The notes: generated by a model not told the origin, from the sequence alone. A stretch of DNA of 64,000 nucleotides from Prevotella sp. (GCA_022641735.1 JALCDQ010000009.1:24536-88535), one strand, 5' to 3'; counted from the first letter of the stretch, positions 17,899 to 28,882 are shown. Translations and numbers: made by a program.

Positions 17899-18738
17899 TT
17901 ATGGAATTAACGCATGATAATAGATGAGACCTTCCATAGAGCGGTCGCGAATTTCATCGACTTCGATGTCAAACTCCTTGGCTACGCGCCGCAATTCGAT
18001 GGCAAACTTGGAGGCAGCGAGGCCTACAAAGCGCACTTTGCAATCCTGATACTGATATTGACAGACGTTGCGCGTAAAGAAGTTTCTCAAGTTCTTGGTG
18101 ATGAGTTCTTCCACATAGGAATTTGAAACGTAATCCGCAAGGAAATAGCCTATTTGCGCAAGGAATCGGTTAGGTAAGGGCTTATTGTAAACTTCCGTAA
18201 GAACATCGTCAGGATTGATGGACGTCTGGCGCATGAAAACCTCCGCTAAGTCTTCTGGAATAAGGCCTTTCACGTAGTCGGAAAGAAACATTTTGCCCAA
18301 TGCGGCAGCACTGCCTTCATCGCCAAAGATATAACCGCCGGCCCTGACGTGCTTCTGAATATTCTCCCCGTCGTAATAGCAAGAGTTGGAGCCAGTTCCG
18401 AGAATGCAGGCGATGCCCGCCTCATTATTAAATAAGGACCTAGCGGCAGCGAGCAAATCGCTCTCTACAACCGTGTGAGAACGAAACTGCGTGGTGAGCG
18501 AAGCCTTGACAATATTGCCCCTTGCCTCATTGTTACATCCGGCACCATAATAATAGATTTTATCATATCTGTGCTTGAAGTAATCTTCGGGTAAGCCAAG
18601 TCGGATGACTCGGCTGATTTCCCGGCGTGTCTGGAAGAAAGGATTTATGCCTGCCGTCGTTGCCTTGGCGATAATGTTTTGATGCTCGACTATTGCCCAA
18701 TCAGTCTTAGTGGAGCTGCTATCAGCTATCATGTTCAT
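17899..18738 (-). CDS. BadF/BadG-type amino-sugar kinase, full length
   Basis: A 279-residue ASKHA-fold kinase. It has phosphate-1 motif DSSSTKTDW (residues 6-14), FYHRYDKIYYYGAGCNN-type connecting region, phosphate-2 motif GTGSNSCYYDG (about 117), then GDEGSAAALGKMFLSDY, and a C-terminal adenosine-binding stretch (KVRFVGLAASKFA). This layout matches N-acetylglucosamine kinase-like proteins of Bacteroidota. The start is at 18738 (MNM) or 18732 (MIADSSS). It is clearly paralogous to the truncated kinase at 1-507, so the two bracket the peptidoglycan locus. They may split GlcNAc and MurNAc phosphorylation. It reads toward susC with a 348-bp gap, so it is probably transcribed separately. It is divergent from guaB. 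Confidence 0.9.
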   Translation of the reverse strand: MNMIADSSSTKTDWAIVEHQNIIAKATTAGINPFFQTRREISRVIRLGLPEDYFKHRYDKIYYYGAGCNNEARGNIVKASLTTQFRSHTVVESDLLAAARSLFNNEAGIACILGTGSNSCYYDGENIQKHVRAGGYIFGDEGSAAALGKMFLSDYVKGLIPEDLAEVFMRQTSINPDDVLTEVYNKPLPNRFLAQIGYFLADYVSNSYVEELITKNLRNFFTRNVCQYQYQDCKVRFVGLAASKFAIELRRVAKEFDIEVDEIRDRSMEGLIYYHALIP

Positions 18739-18893
18739 AATGCGAAAGATTAAAGTCGGTCCTTAGTCATTGTTCACAAAGTTAGAAAAAATAATTTTAA
18801 CTTGCAACTTTTTTACGACTTAATTACATTTTTTAATATTATAAGTTGTTCACTTTTGCGCAATTTTCCTCTCTTTTGGCCAATAATGGCCTT

Positions 18894-19192
18894 CCAAAAG
18901 ATGGTAAGAGGACAAAGAGGGGATAAGCCCTGAAAAAGTAATCAGTATCTGAAAACTTGGCTTCTGATGAATGAAAGAAGCCTAATCAATCATTGGAAGC
19001 CTTGTAAAAGATGATTGTTTACATTTGTTTTCCTATCGAAAACAGCGTGTTTCTCTATGGAAAACAGTCTGTTTTTCTATGGAAAACAAATTGTGCCAGT
19101 CGATTGGTACTGTTCATTACAGTATCTGGTACTGACCTTCCCAACGATTGGTATTAGCCGCTCCAATCGTTGGAAACATTCCGAAAATACGC
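18894..19192. repeat. 22-bp periodic intergenic array C, long and composite
   Basis: The longest array in the window. Units at 18894, 18916, 18938, 18960, 18982 and 19004 keep a 22-bp step, with cores such as AGATGGTAA, CAGTATCTG, TGATGAATG, CAATCATTG and AGATGATTG. The unit at 19004 is canonical (GTAAA-AGATGATTG-TTTAC). After a 12-bp insertion, units at 19038, 19060 and 19082 use GAAAACA-N-TCTATG. Then TGGTACTG or TGGTATTA units start at 19105, 19127, 19149 and 19171. It lies between the divergent kinase and guaB. The remaining parts of the 18739-19446 gap show no gene. Confidence 0.85.
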
Positions 19193-19411
19193 TTTCTGCC
19201 TGTCCGTTTGCTCTTGCATTTGCATCATTCCTATATATTTTGAGATGTCTGTCATTATCTCCTTTTTGTCAGTCATTCAATTTGCGCCGATTTGCGCCAT
19301 ATTGGCATAACTTCTCTTTTTGAATGTTCGGAAAACCCGAAAATGCACGTTAAATACAATTAAATGCATCAGAAAAATTTTAAAAGCCGTTCAGATGTGG
19401 ATTTTTATTAC

Positions 19412-19419
19412 TAAATTTG
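19412..19419 (+). promoter_or_regulatory. Candidate -7 box of the guaB operon
   Basis: TAAATTTG followed by C matches TAnnTTTG and lies 27 bp before the guaB ATG. No clear TTTG is found 19-21 bp upstream, so only the -7 element is supported. Confidence 0.5.
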
Positions 19420-19437
19420 CACGCAATAAATTTCTAA

Positions 19438-20931
<1,494 letters not shown>

Positions 20932-20937
20932 TTAAAG

Positions 20938-22371
20938 ATGAAAAGAATGAAATCGACGATATTGCTGTCAGCCCTGCTTCTTTGTGGCAGTGCGGCTTAT
21001 GCTCAAGATGATCCGACGATTATGACCATCAATGGGAAACCTGTCAGTCGCTCGGAATTTGAGTATTCATACAACAAAAACAATACGGAAAGTGTAATTG
21101 ATAAGAAGAGTGTCGAAGAATATGTTGACCTATTTATTAATTACAAGTTGAAGGTTGAGGCTGCCGAGGCTGCTCATCTCGACACAATGAAGTCGTTTCA
21201 GAAAGAATTCGCAACCTATCGCGACCAGCAGATACGCCCTGCTATGATTACAGATGCTGACGTTGAGCAGGAAGCGAAGAGAATATATAAGGAAGCACAG
21301 GAAAGATGTGACAAGGGTGGTGGACTTGTAAAGCCTGCTCATATCCTCGTGATGATGAAGCAGAAAGCCACTGGCGATGAGATGCGGGCAGCCAAGTTGC
21401 GTATCGATTCCATATATTCAGCTCTCCAAAAGGGTGCTGATTTTGCCATGCTTGCTAAGAAATGCTCTGACGATAAGGGCTCTGCTGCTAATGGAGGAGA
21501 GCTGCCTTGGATAGAAAAGGGTCAGACTTTGAAGGAATTTGAAGAGCAGGTCTTCTCGATGAAGCCTGGTGAATTGAGCAAGCCTTTCGAGTCTCCTGCC
21601 GGCTGGCATATCGTGCTGTTGAAGGCAAAGCGCAACTTCTTCCCTTATGACTCCTTGCGCTCGGATATCCTGAGGTATATTGACCAACGCGGACTTCGTG
21701 AGAAAATCATCGATGACAAGTTGGATTCTTTGGCCAAGAAGGCCTCTGTGAAGACTACTCCAGCTGAAATCCTCAATGCAAAAAAAGAGGAAATGGAGGC
21801 AAAAGACACCAATCTGAAATACCTTATCCAAGAGTATCACGATGGCCTTTTGCTCTATGAAATCAGCAATCGCACCGTATGGGATAAGGCTGCTAAAGAT
21901 GAGGCAGGACTTGAAAATTATTTCAAGAAGAACAAGAAGAAGTATCGTTGGGATGAGCCTCGCTTCAAGGGAATAGCTTATCATGTAAAGGATAAGGCCG
22001 ATGTGAAGGCTGTGAGGAATGCGGTGAAAAACATCCCATTTGACAAATGGGCAGAGCAACTCCGCAAGACATTCAACAACGACAGTATCCTTCGCATCCG
22101 TGTGGAGAAAGGTATTTTTAAGAAAGGTGACAATGCATTAGTCGATAGAGAAATCTTCAAGACTGGTGCAGAGGCAAAACCGATGAAAGATTATCCGATA
22201 GATGCTGTTTATGGCAAGGAACTCACCGCTCCAAAGGAGATGGAAGACGTGCGCTCACAAGTGCTGTCAGACTATCAGGAAGCTTTGGAGAAAGAGTGGG
22301 TGGAGGGCCTGCGCAAGCAGTATTCTGTGAAAGTGAATGAAGATGTATTGAAAACCGTAAATAAACATTAG
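20938..22371 (+). CDS. Periplasmic parvulin-type peptidyl-prolyl isomerase (first copy)
   Basis: A 477-residue exported protein with signal peptide (cleavage near AYAQ, residue 23). A SurA-like N-terminal segment (DDPTIMTINGKPVSRSEFEYSYNK) is followed by one recognisable parvulin domain at about 125-240 (KPAHILVMM, FAMLAKKCSDD, NGGELPWIEKG, PFESPAGWHIVLLKAK). The C-terminal half is a long helical and beta region without a clear second catalytic domain. It probably folds outer-membrane proteins in the periplasm. It is 6 bp after guaB and 3 bp before a second parvulin gene of the same length (477 residues), so the pair is co-expressed. Confidence 0.92.
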   Translation: MKRMKSTILLSALLLCGSAAYAQDDPTIMTINGKPVSRSEFEYSYNKNNTESVIDKKSVEEYVDLFINYKLKVEAAEAAHLDTMKSFQKEFATYRDQQIRPAMITDADVEQEAKRIYKEAQERCDKGGGLVKPAHILVMMKQKATGDEMRAAKLRIDSIYSALQKGADFAMLAKKCSDDKGSAANGGELPWIEKGQTLKEFEEQVFSMKPGELSKPFESPAGWHIVLLKAKRNFFPYDSLRSDILRYIDQRGLREKIIDDKLDSLAKKASVKTTPAEILNAKKEEMEAKDTNLKYLIQEYHDGLLLYEISNRTVWDKAAKDEAGLENYFKKNKKKYRWDEPRFKGIAYHVKDKADVKAVRNAVKNIPFDKWAEQLRKTFNNDSILRIRVEKGIFKKGDNALVDREIFKTGAEAKPMKDYPIDAVYGKELTAPKEMEDVRSQVLSDYQEALEKEWVEGLRKQYSVKVNEDVLKTVNKH

Positions 22372-22374
22372 AAA

Positions 22375-23808
22375 ATGAATAAAGGTTATAAGATATTTTT
22401 TGGCTTTGTGGCATTGCTGCTGCTCATTGGTGGAAATGCAAGGGCTTTCAGAAGCTTGTCTTCTCCTGTAAAGAACGACACGACAAAGGTGGCTAAAGAG
22501 GCTGAAGCTCCTGAATCCTCCATCGTTGATGAGGTGATTTGGGTAGTTGGTGATGAGCCTATCCTGAAGTCGGATGTTGAGGCTTTGCGTCTTCAATCTG
22601 AAGCAGAGAACGTCAAATGGGCGGGAGATCCGGATTGCTCCATCCCTGAAAACATAGCTGTGCAGAAGCTTTATCTTCATCAGGCAGCCATCGACTCTAT
22701 TGAAGTTTCGGAATCGGATGTGACCAGTAGAATTGACCAACAGATTAACTATTGGATTTCCATGGCTGGTTCAAAGGAAAAACTGGAGGAATGGCGTAAT
22801 CAGAGCATTTCTCAAATGCGTCTGCAGATGCACGATGATTTCAAAAATCAGCTGGTAATCGAAAAGATGCGTCAGGAATTAGTGAAAGATATTGCTGTCA
22901 CACCAGGTGATGTGCGCAAGTATTTTGAAAGCGTTCCAGCCGACAGTGTTCCTTTTGTGCCTACCGAAGTGGAAGTCGAAATCATTACCCATCAGCCAAA
23001 GGTATCACAGGAAGAAATCAATAGAGTGAAGGACCAGTTACGTAGTTACACCAATAGAGTAATGACGGGAGAAACTTCATTTGCCGCATTGGCTCGTCTA
23101 TATTCTGAAGATGGCTCTGCCCGTCAAGGTGGTGAGATGGACTATGTGGGTAGAGGTATGCTCGACCCTAACTTTGCCAACGTGGCATTCAACCTGACTG
23201 ACCCTAAGAAAATATCAAAGATTGTGGAGACGGAATTCGGTTATCATATCATACAGTTGATTGATAAGCGCGGAGATAAAATCAAAGTGCGCCATATTCT
23301 GCTCAAGCCCCATATTACCGATGCTGCCCTGAAAGAGACGAAAAACCGTATGGACTCGATTGCAGATGAAATCAAAGCCGGTAAATACACCTTTGAGAAT
23401 GCAGCAACTTATGTTTCTGATGATAAAGAAACCAAAAATAATCACGGTCTGATGGCATATTTTGACCAAGAAACTCAAACGAGAACCTCAAAATTTGAGA
23501 TGAAGAATCTGCCCACAGAGATTGCCCGTCAGGTGGAAAAAATGAAAGTGGGAGATGTTTCTTCGGCTTTTCAGATGATTAATGATAAAGGAAAAACCGT
23601 TTTGGCAGTCATCAAACTGAAGAGCAGAACGGAAGGTCATAAGGCTAATATGACGGAGGATTTCCAGGTGATGAAGAATGTAGTCCTCTCCAAAGAGCGG
23701 GACAAGGTTTTGCATAATTGGGTAGTGGATAAGATAAAGCATACTTATGTCTGGATGAATCCAAGGTATAAGAATTGCAATTATGAGTATCAAGGATGGG
23801 TTAAATGA
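22375..23808 (+). CDS. SurA-like peptidyl-prolyl isomerase with two parvulin domains
   Basis: A 477-residue exported protein (hydrophobic leader to about residue 25). The SurA N-domain (VDEVIWVVGDEPILKSDVEALRLQ, about 50-75) is followed by a clear parvulin domain (about 195-300: FAALARLYSEDGSARQGGEMDYVGRGML, ETEFGYHIIQLIDKRGDKI). A second, weaker one follows (about 305-405: VRHILLKPHITDAAL, NHGLMAYFDQET). This matches the SurA layout better than the upstream copy. It likely chaperones outer-membrane proteins. Its stop overlaps the start of the OstA-like gene by four bases (ATGA, 23805-23808). Confidence 0.92.
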   Translation: MNKGYKIFFGFVALLLLIGGNARAFRSLSSPVKNDTTKVAKEAEAPESSIVDEVIWVVGDEPILKSDVEALRLQSEAENVKWAGDPDCSIPENIAVQKLYLHQAAIDSIEVSESDVTSRIDQQINYWISMAGSKEKLEEWRNQSISQMRLQMHDDFKNQLVIEKMRQELVKDIAVTPGDVRKYFESVPADSVPFVPTEVEVEIITHQPKVSQEEINRVKDQLRSYTNRVMTGETSFAALARLYSEDGSARQGGEMDYVGRGMLDPNFANVAFNLTDPKKISKIVETEFGYHIIQLIDKRGDKIKVRHILLKPHITDAALKETKNRMDSIADEIKAGKYTFENAATYVSDDKETKNNHGLMAYFDQETQTRTSKFEMKNLPTEIARQVEKMKVGDVSSAFQMINDKGKTVLAVIKLKSRTEGHKANMTEDFQVMKNVVLSKERDKVLHNWVVDKIKHTYVWMNPRYKNCNYEYQGWVK

Positions 23809-25463
23809 CACCGGAAAACAACATAAAACAGTATATCCTTGGGCATAGAATCTCGCTGATAGTGGTTCTATGCCTTTTTGGCCTATGCATCCAATCAAGC
23901 ATCACGCCAAGAAAAAAACGGCGGAAAACAGATGAAAGAGTGTATCTGATTCATTCTGATGAATTGAGATACGACCAATTCGGAAACAATCCAGAGGCTC
24001 AAATTGTGAAAGGACACGTGCAATTTACTCATCAAGGAGCGCATTTATGGTGTGATAGTGCCTATTTCTATCAAGTGTCCAACTCTGTGAAAGCTTTTGG
24101 ACATGTGCGCTTCAAGCAGGGAGATACCCTATCGCTTACTTGTGATTATGCAGATTATGATGGTCAGGAACAGAAGATGGCGGCACGCAAGAATGTTGTA
24201 TTGACGCATAGACGTCAGGTCCTTCATACGGATAGTTTGAATTTTGACCGTCTTTACAATTATGCTTATTTCTTTGAAGGCGGAACTTTGACGGATGCCA
24301 AGGATAAACTTGTTTCTGATTGGGGAGAGTATCACATGGATACCCGGCAGGCTGTGTTCTATTTTAAGGTAAAAATGAAAACCGCTGATAGGCTGATAAC
24401 AACGGATACCTTATATTATGATATGGCCAAGTCGATGGCTCATGTGGTAGGCCCACACTCAAAAATCACAACCAATACGAGTGTTGTAAACACTTCTGAT
24501 GCTTATTATAACACCAAAACAGATAAGGCAAAACTTTATGGACGTTCCACATTGGTTGATAAGCAGAAGCAGATAACCGGTGATACTCTTCTCTATGTAA
24601 AGAATGGGGATAGCTATGGTTATGGCCGTGTGGTCTATATTGACAAGGAAAACAAGAATTCTCTTCTTTGTGATAAGCTTAAATATAATGAGAAAACTGG
24701 GAATGGCTATGCCACTAAGCATGCTTTGCTAAAGGATTATTCGCAAGGTCCTGACACCCTTTTTGCTCATGCTGATTCCATAAAACTGTTTACCTTTAAT
24801 ATCAATACAGATTCCATTTATCGTAAGGTGCATTGTTATAATAAGGTACGCGCGTATAGGACGGATGTTCAAGCCGTTTGTGATTCTCTTGTCTTCAACT
24901 CTAAAGACTCCTGTATGACCATGTATAAAGACCCTATTGTATGGAATGGAGGCCGGCAAATCTTGGGAGAGGTCATCAAAGTGTACTCAAACGATTCCAC
25001 TATACGGAAGGCAGAGATAATCGGTCAGGCCCTTTCCATTGAGCAAATGCCTGATTCTATTCATTATAATCAGATTTCCTCAAAAGACATGAATGCCTAT
25101 TTTATACAAGGAAAAATAAGGGAAGCCGAGTCAATAGGCAATGTGAGGTCTGTTTATTATCCTGTGGATGACAAGGATACTAGTATGATAGGACTGAACT
25201 ATCTGGAAACAGATACCATGAGGATGTATTTGAATCCAGAGCGGAAGCTAGACCATATATGGACTTGTAAATTCACATCTACCCTTTATCCGATGACTCA
25301 AATCCCACCTGAAAAGGAAAAGTTGGATGCCTTTGCATGGTTTGATTACATCAGACCAATAGACAAATTCGACATTTTCAATTGGCGAGGAAAAGGTAAA
25401 GACAAGAGTTTGAAAGTTATCAAGCGGCGTGAAGCCCCATTACAACATTTGAATTCACGATGA
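23805..25463 (+). CDS. OstA/LptA-like protein
   Basis: A 552-residue protein with an N-terminal hydrophobic segment (ISLIVVLCLFGLCIQ, about residues 16-30) then repeated beta-strand motifs typical of OstA-like (LptA/LptD N-domain) proteins: YLIHSDELRYDQFGNNPEAQIVKGHVQFTH, LWCDSAYFY, VKAFGHVRF and similar blocks to about residue 350. These domains form a beta-jellyroll that carries lipopolysaccharide across the periplasm. At 552 residues it is far longer than a classical LptA (about 180). The parvulins upstream support a role in outer-membrane assembly. ATGA overlaps join it to both neighbours. Confidence 0.85.
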   Translation: MTPENNIKQYILGHRISLIVVLCLFGLCIQSSITPRKKRRKTDERVYLIHSDELRYDQFGNNPEAQIVKGHVQFTHQGAHLWCDSAYFYQVSNSVKAFGHVRFKQGDTLSLTCDYADYDGQEQKMAARKNVVLTHRRQVLHTDSLNFDRLYNYAYFFEGGTLTDAKDKLVSDWGEYHMDTRQAVFYFKVKMKTADRLITTDTLYYDMAKSMAHVVGPHSKITTNTSVVNTSDAYYNTKTDKAKLYGRSTLVDKQKQITGDTLLYVKNGDSYGYGRVVYIDKENKNSLLCDKLKYNEKTGNGYATKHALLKDYSQGPDTLFAHADSIKLFTFNINTDSIYRKVHCYNKVRAYRTDVQAVCDSLVFNSKDSCMTMYKDPIVWNGGRQILGEVIKVYSNDSTIRKAEIIGQALSIEQMPDSIHYNQISSKDMNAYFIQGKIREAESIGNVRSVYYPVDDKDTSMIGLNYLETDTMRMYLNPERKLDHIWTCKFTSTLYPMTQIPPEKEKLDAFAWFDYIRPIDKFDIFNWRGKGKDKSLKVIKRREAPLQHLNSR

Positions 25464-25747
25464 AATATTTTGGAAGTAGACGTCCTCAAGGTTTTCATCA
25501 CACGTTTCTCTATGTGGATGAGCATAAAGATAATGTCCGTAAGGTGGAAGAGCGTGCTCGCAAGGAGCTTGGAATGGATAACAGCCAAGACTCTCCTTCG
25601 GAAGGATTGCGTGGAACATTTTTTCGGGTGACACAACAGAAGAGGCAGAAACGCAATCAATTTCAATCAATGTTCTTGATAGTGCTCTTCCCGCTTATTA
25701 TTATTCTGCTATTGGTGTTTATTTGCTATATCTTGACAAGAAGTTAG
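25460..25747 (+). CDS. Small membrane protein, function unknown
   Basis: A 95-residue protein. The first about 70 residues are charged and polar (basic stretch [11 protein letters not shown] just before the membrane). A single hydrophobic helix follows ([21 protein letters not shown], about 72-92), so the N-terminus is probably cytoplasmic with a C-terminal anchor. Its ATG overlaps the OstA-like stop (ATGA, 25460-25463), and mutL starts 4 bp after it ends. The tight spacing argues that it is a real gene. I do not recognise a family. Confidence 0.75.
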   Translation: MKYFGSRRPQGFHHTFLYVDEHKDNVRKVEERARKELGMDNSQDSPSEGLRGTFFRVTQQKRQKRNQFQSMFLIVLFPLIIILLLVFICYILTRS

Positions 25748-25751
25748 GAAG

Positions 25752-27557
25752 ATGAGTGATATAATACAACTTTTACCGGATTCGGTGGCTAATCAGATTG
25801 CAGCTGGAGAAGTGATTCAAAGGCCTGCAAGTGTTATCAAGGAGTTGGTGGAGAATTCTGTTGATGCTGAGGCTCAAACGATCAATGTACTCGTAGTTGA
25901 TGCAGGCAGAACATCTATACAAGTTATTGATGACGGGAAAGGTATGTCAGAAACGGATGCCCGTTTGGCTTTTGAGCGCCATGCCACTTCCAAGATTCGG
26001 AAAGCTGATGATTTGTTTGCCTTACATACAATGGGATTTCGTGGTGAGGCCTTGGCTTCCATAGCTGCAGTAGCTCAAATTGAGTTGATGACAAGGCAGG
26101 AAAGTGATGAGATAGGAACTCTTTTGTCTTTGTCGGGGTCTAAGTTTACGGGGCAAGAGCCTTGTTCTTGCTCTGTAGGGAGCAACTTCAAGGTAGAAAA
26201 TTTGTTTTTTAATGTCCCGGCAAGGAGAAAGTTCTTGAAATCAAATTCTACAGAACTCAATAATATTCTCACCGCTTTTGAGCGTATTGTATTGGTCTAT
26301 CCTCATATAGCCTTTACCCTGCACAGCAATGATGCAGAGCTTTTCAACCTGAAAGCAGGGGGATTGCGTCAACGGATTATCGATGTTTTCGGCAAGAAGT
26401 TAAATCAAGATTTGATGCCGATAGAGGTAGATACCACGATGTGCAAGATAAAGGGCTTTGTCGGAAAGCCAGAGTCTTCCAGAAAGAAAGGTGCTCATCA
26501 ATATTTCTTTGTCAATGGGAGATATATGAAACATCCTTATTTCAATAAAGCCGTGATGTCTTCCTTCGAGCGATTGGTTCCATCAGGTGAGCAGGTGCCT
26601 TATTTCATTTATTTTGAAGTAGCACCTGAAGACATTGATGTTAATATTCATCCGACGAAAACTGAGATAAAATTTGAAAACGAACAGGCTATCTGGCAGA
26701 TCCTTTCAGCTGCCGTTAAAGAAGCAATAGGCGTATTCAATGAGGTTCCATCCATAGACTTTGATGTGCAGGGGAAGCCTGATATACCAGTTTATAACCC
26801 TAACGTCACATCGGCATCAGCTCCTAAAGTGAGCGTGAATCCTCAATATAATCCATTCAAGGAATCTGCTGTCGCTATCCCGAAAGCCCCTACGAGATGG
26901 GAAGACCTCTATAAAGGACTGAAGACGGGGAATGATAAAAATGCAGAAATCTTTGAATCCGAGCCTGTCTCCAATCATAATATTATAGAAGAGAAATCTC
27001 CTACACATTATCAATATAAAGGGAAATATATCATGACGGCTGTAAAATCAGGCCTGATGATAATCGACCAGCATCGTGCACATGTGAGAATTCTTTATGA
27101 AAAATATCTTAATTTGCAAAAGAATCATAAAGGACAATCACAGAAGTTGCTGTTCCCCGAGATACTCTATTTGAATCCATCGGGCATGGTACAATTAGAG
27201 AAAGCAATGTCAGAGTTAGAGTCTTTAGGCTTTGAATTGACGGATATGGGAAGGAATTCTTATGCCATTAATGGCGTTCCTGCAGGAATAGACGGGCTCG
27301 ATAATGTGACTTTGGTAAATGAGATTCTTGCAGATACGGCCGAAAAGGGGACTTCCTCAAAAGAAGAAATGGATAGGACGATGGCACTCAGTTTGGCACG
27401 TCGTGCAGCAATACCGCAAGGGCAAGTCCTCACAAATGAGGAAATGGAAAACATTGTAAATGAATTATTCGCTTGTGAGAATGTCAATTATACTCCAGAT
27501 GGGAAGAATATTCTGTGTATTTTAAAACAGCAAGAAATAGAACATTTGTTGGGTTAA
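25752..27557 (+). CDS. mutL: DNA mismatch repair protein MutL
   Basis: A 601-residue protein. The N-terminal GHKL ATPase has all motifs: [11 protein letters not shown] (about 30-40), DDGKGMS, HATSKI and [10 protein letters not shown] (about 95-104), followed by the transducer domain with [13 protein letters not shown]. The C-terminal dimerisation domain is present, but the endonuclease motif is altered. [12 protein letters not shown] replaces the canonical DQHA-X2-E-X4-E pattern, losing the first Glu, and the C-terminal CPHGRP-type motif reads YTPDGKN. It may therefore lack nicking activity. It is the last gene of the guaB-to-mutL run. Confidence 0.97.
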   Translation: MSDIIQLLPDSVANQIAAGEVIQRPASVIKELVENSVDAEAQTINVLVVDAGRTSIQVIDDGKGMSETDARLAFERHATSKIRKADDLFALHTMGFRGEALASIAAVAQIELMTRQESDEIGTLLSLSGSKFTGQEPCSCSVGSNFKVENLFFNVPARRKFLKSNSTELNNILTAFERIVLVYPHIAFTLHSNDAELFNLKAGGLRQRIIDVFGKKLNQDLMPIEVDTTMCKIKGFVGKPESSRKKGAHQYFFVNGRYMKHPYFNKAVMSSFERLVPSGEQVPYFIYFEVAPEDIDVNIHPTKTEIKFENEQAIWQILSAAVKEAIGVFNEVPSIDFDVQGKPDIPVYNPNVTSASAPKVSVNPQYNPFKESAVAIPKAPTRWEDLYKGLKTGNDKNAEIFESEPVSNHNIIEEKSPTHYQYKGKYIMTAVKSGLMIIDQHRAHVRILYEKYLNLQKNHKGQSQKLLFPEILYLNPSGMVQLEKAMSELESLGFELTDMGRNSYAINGVPAGIDGLDNVTLVNEILADTAEKGTSSKEEMDRTMALSLARRAAIPQGQVLTNEEMENIVNELFACENVNYTPDGKNILCILKQQEIEHLLG

Positions 27558-27611
27558 GTCCTGAAAATGACAATATTAGGACCCATTTTGTGCCCAATAT
27601 TTGTTTTTTTT
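27557..27611 (+). terminator. Weak candidate terminator after mutL
   Basis: Imperfect dyads (GTCCT with AGGAC; AATATT-n-GG with CC-n-AATATT) precede a run of eight T at 27604-27611. The stems are short and mismatched, so this is only a suggestion. Confidence 0.35.
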
Positions 27612-27664
27612 AATTTATTTTGATATTTTCTCAAAAAAAAGTGATTATATTTGAAATTTATTAT

Positions 27665-27672
27665 TATCTTTG
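27665..27672 (+). promoter_or_regulatory. Candidate -7 box of the OmpA-family gene
   Basis: TATCTTTG matches TAnnTTTG and is followed by a 67-bp leader before the ATG at 27740. Another TATATTTG lies at 27646-27653, so initiation could occur at either. Neither has a clean -33 TTTG at standard spacing. Confidence 0.5.
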
Positions 27673-27739
27673 CCATCGAATATGTGTTAGAAGCATTTCC
27701 TTAAAGGATTATTTTTTTGATAGTTTAATATAAAAAGTT

Positions 27740-28882
27740 ATGAAAAAATTATTGATTGTATTGGCATTTGCCAGTGTATCTATGTGCTCAATGGCACAAG
27801 ATGCCGATCCTACACTGAAGTATAGTGTAGCAACCAATTCGTTTTGGAGCAACTGGTTTATCCAGGTAGGCGGACAGTGGAACGCTTGGTATTCAGGCCA
27901 GGAGCATGGTCAGAATCTTGCAACAAGTCCATTCAAGAGCTTCCGTTCAAACCCAGGTGCTGCAATTGCTATTGGTAAGTGGTTTACTCCAGGTCTTGGA
28001 CTTCGTACGAAACTCCAGGGTATTTGGGGCAAGCGTGTATGGAACAATGGTGATGGTCCTGCTGACGCTAGTAACAGATATTGGTTCTTGAATGAGCATA
28101 TTCTGTTCAATGTTAGCAACATGCTTTGTGGTTACAACGAGAACCGTGTTTGGAATTTCATTCCATTCGTAGGTGGTGGTATTGGCCGTTCTATGACTAT
28201 TAACCAGTACGGAATGGATCTGAGTGCAGGTATCTTGAACGAATTCAGAGTAAGCCGTCACGTAGCAATCAACCTTGAATTGGGTTGGATTCGCTCTGAA
28301 GGTGATGTTGATGGATACGATCAGGTTGCTGGCGATCGCGGTTGGGTTTCTCATGACAACAACCTCTATGCTGAACTTGGTTTGACCTTCAACCTTGGCA
28401 AGGCTACTTGGAACAAGGTTCCTGATGTAGACGCTATCAAGGCTCTTTCTCAGTCTCAGATTGATGCACTTAACGCACAGCTCAATGATGCAAATGCAGA
28501 GAACGCTCGTTTGAAGAATCTGCTTGCTAATCAGAAGCCAGCTGAAACCGTTAAGGAATTCGTTGCTACTCCTGTATCTGTATTCTTTAACCTCGACAAG
28601 ACCAACATCGCTTCTCAGAAGGATTTGATCAACGTTCAGGCTATTGCTAAATACGCTAAGGAAAACAACACTAAGTTGAACGTTAACGGTTATGCCGACA
28701 GCGCTACAGGTAAAGCTGATCACAACCAGTGGTTGTCAGAGCAGCGTGCTGCTACAGTTGCTGACGAACTCGTTAAGATGGGTGTAAGCCGTGACAACAT
28801 TACTACTAAGGGTAATGGTGGCGTTGACGAGCTTTCTCCAATTTCATTCAACCGTCGTGCTACTGTAACTGTTGCTGAATAA
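27740..28882 (+). CDS. OmpA-family outer-membrane protein
   Basis: A 380-residue protein. It has a signal peptide (about 1-19, cleavage near MAQ), an N-terminal beta-barrel (about 30-225, with aromatic strand ends such as NSFWSNWFIQVGGQWNAW and NLYAELGLTFNLG), a short coiled-coil linker (QSQIDALNAQLNDANAENARLKNLL, about 236-257), and a C-terminal OmpA peptidoglycan-binding domain (about 270-378). The OmpA domain includes VFFNLDKTNI, NVNGYADSATGKADHN, LSEQRAATV and NRRATVTV. It anchors the outer membrane to the cell wall. It is flanked by its own -7 box and a strong terminator, so it is a single-gene unit, consistent with high expression. Confidence 0.95.
   Translation: MKKLLIVLAFASVSMCSMAQDADPTLKYSVATNSFWSNWFIQVGGQWNAWYSGQEHGQNLATSPFKSFRSNPGAAIAIGKWFTPGLGLRTKLQGIWGKRVWNNGDGPADASNRYWFLNEHILFNVSNMLCGYNENRVWNFIPFVGGGIGRSMTINQYGMDLSAGILNEFRVSRHVAINLELGWIRSEGDVDGYDQVAGDRGWVSHDNNLYAELGLTFNLGKATWNKVPDVDAIKALSQSQIDALNAQLNDANAENARLKNLLANQKPAETVKEFVATPVSVFFNLDKTNIASQKDLINVQAIAKYAKENNTKLNVNGYADSATGKADHNQWLSEQRAATVADELVKMGVSRDNITTKGNGGVDELSPISFNRRATVTVAE

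Noticed and set aside
18894..19192. CRISPR array
   Set aside because: Units are 22 bp in total with no conserved repeat separated by unique spacers of 26-40 bp, and no cas genes are nearby.
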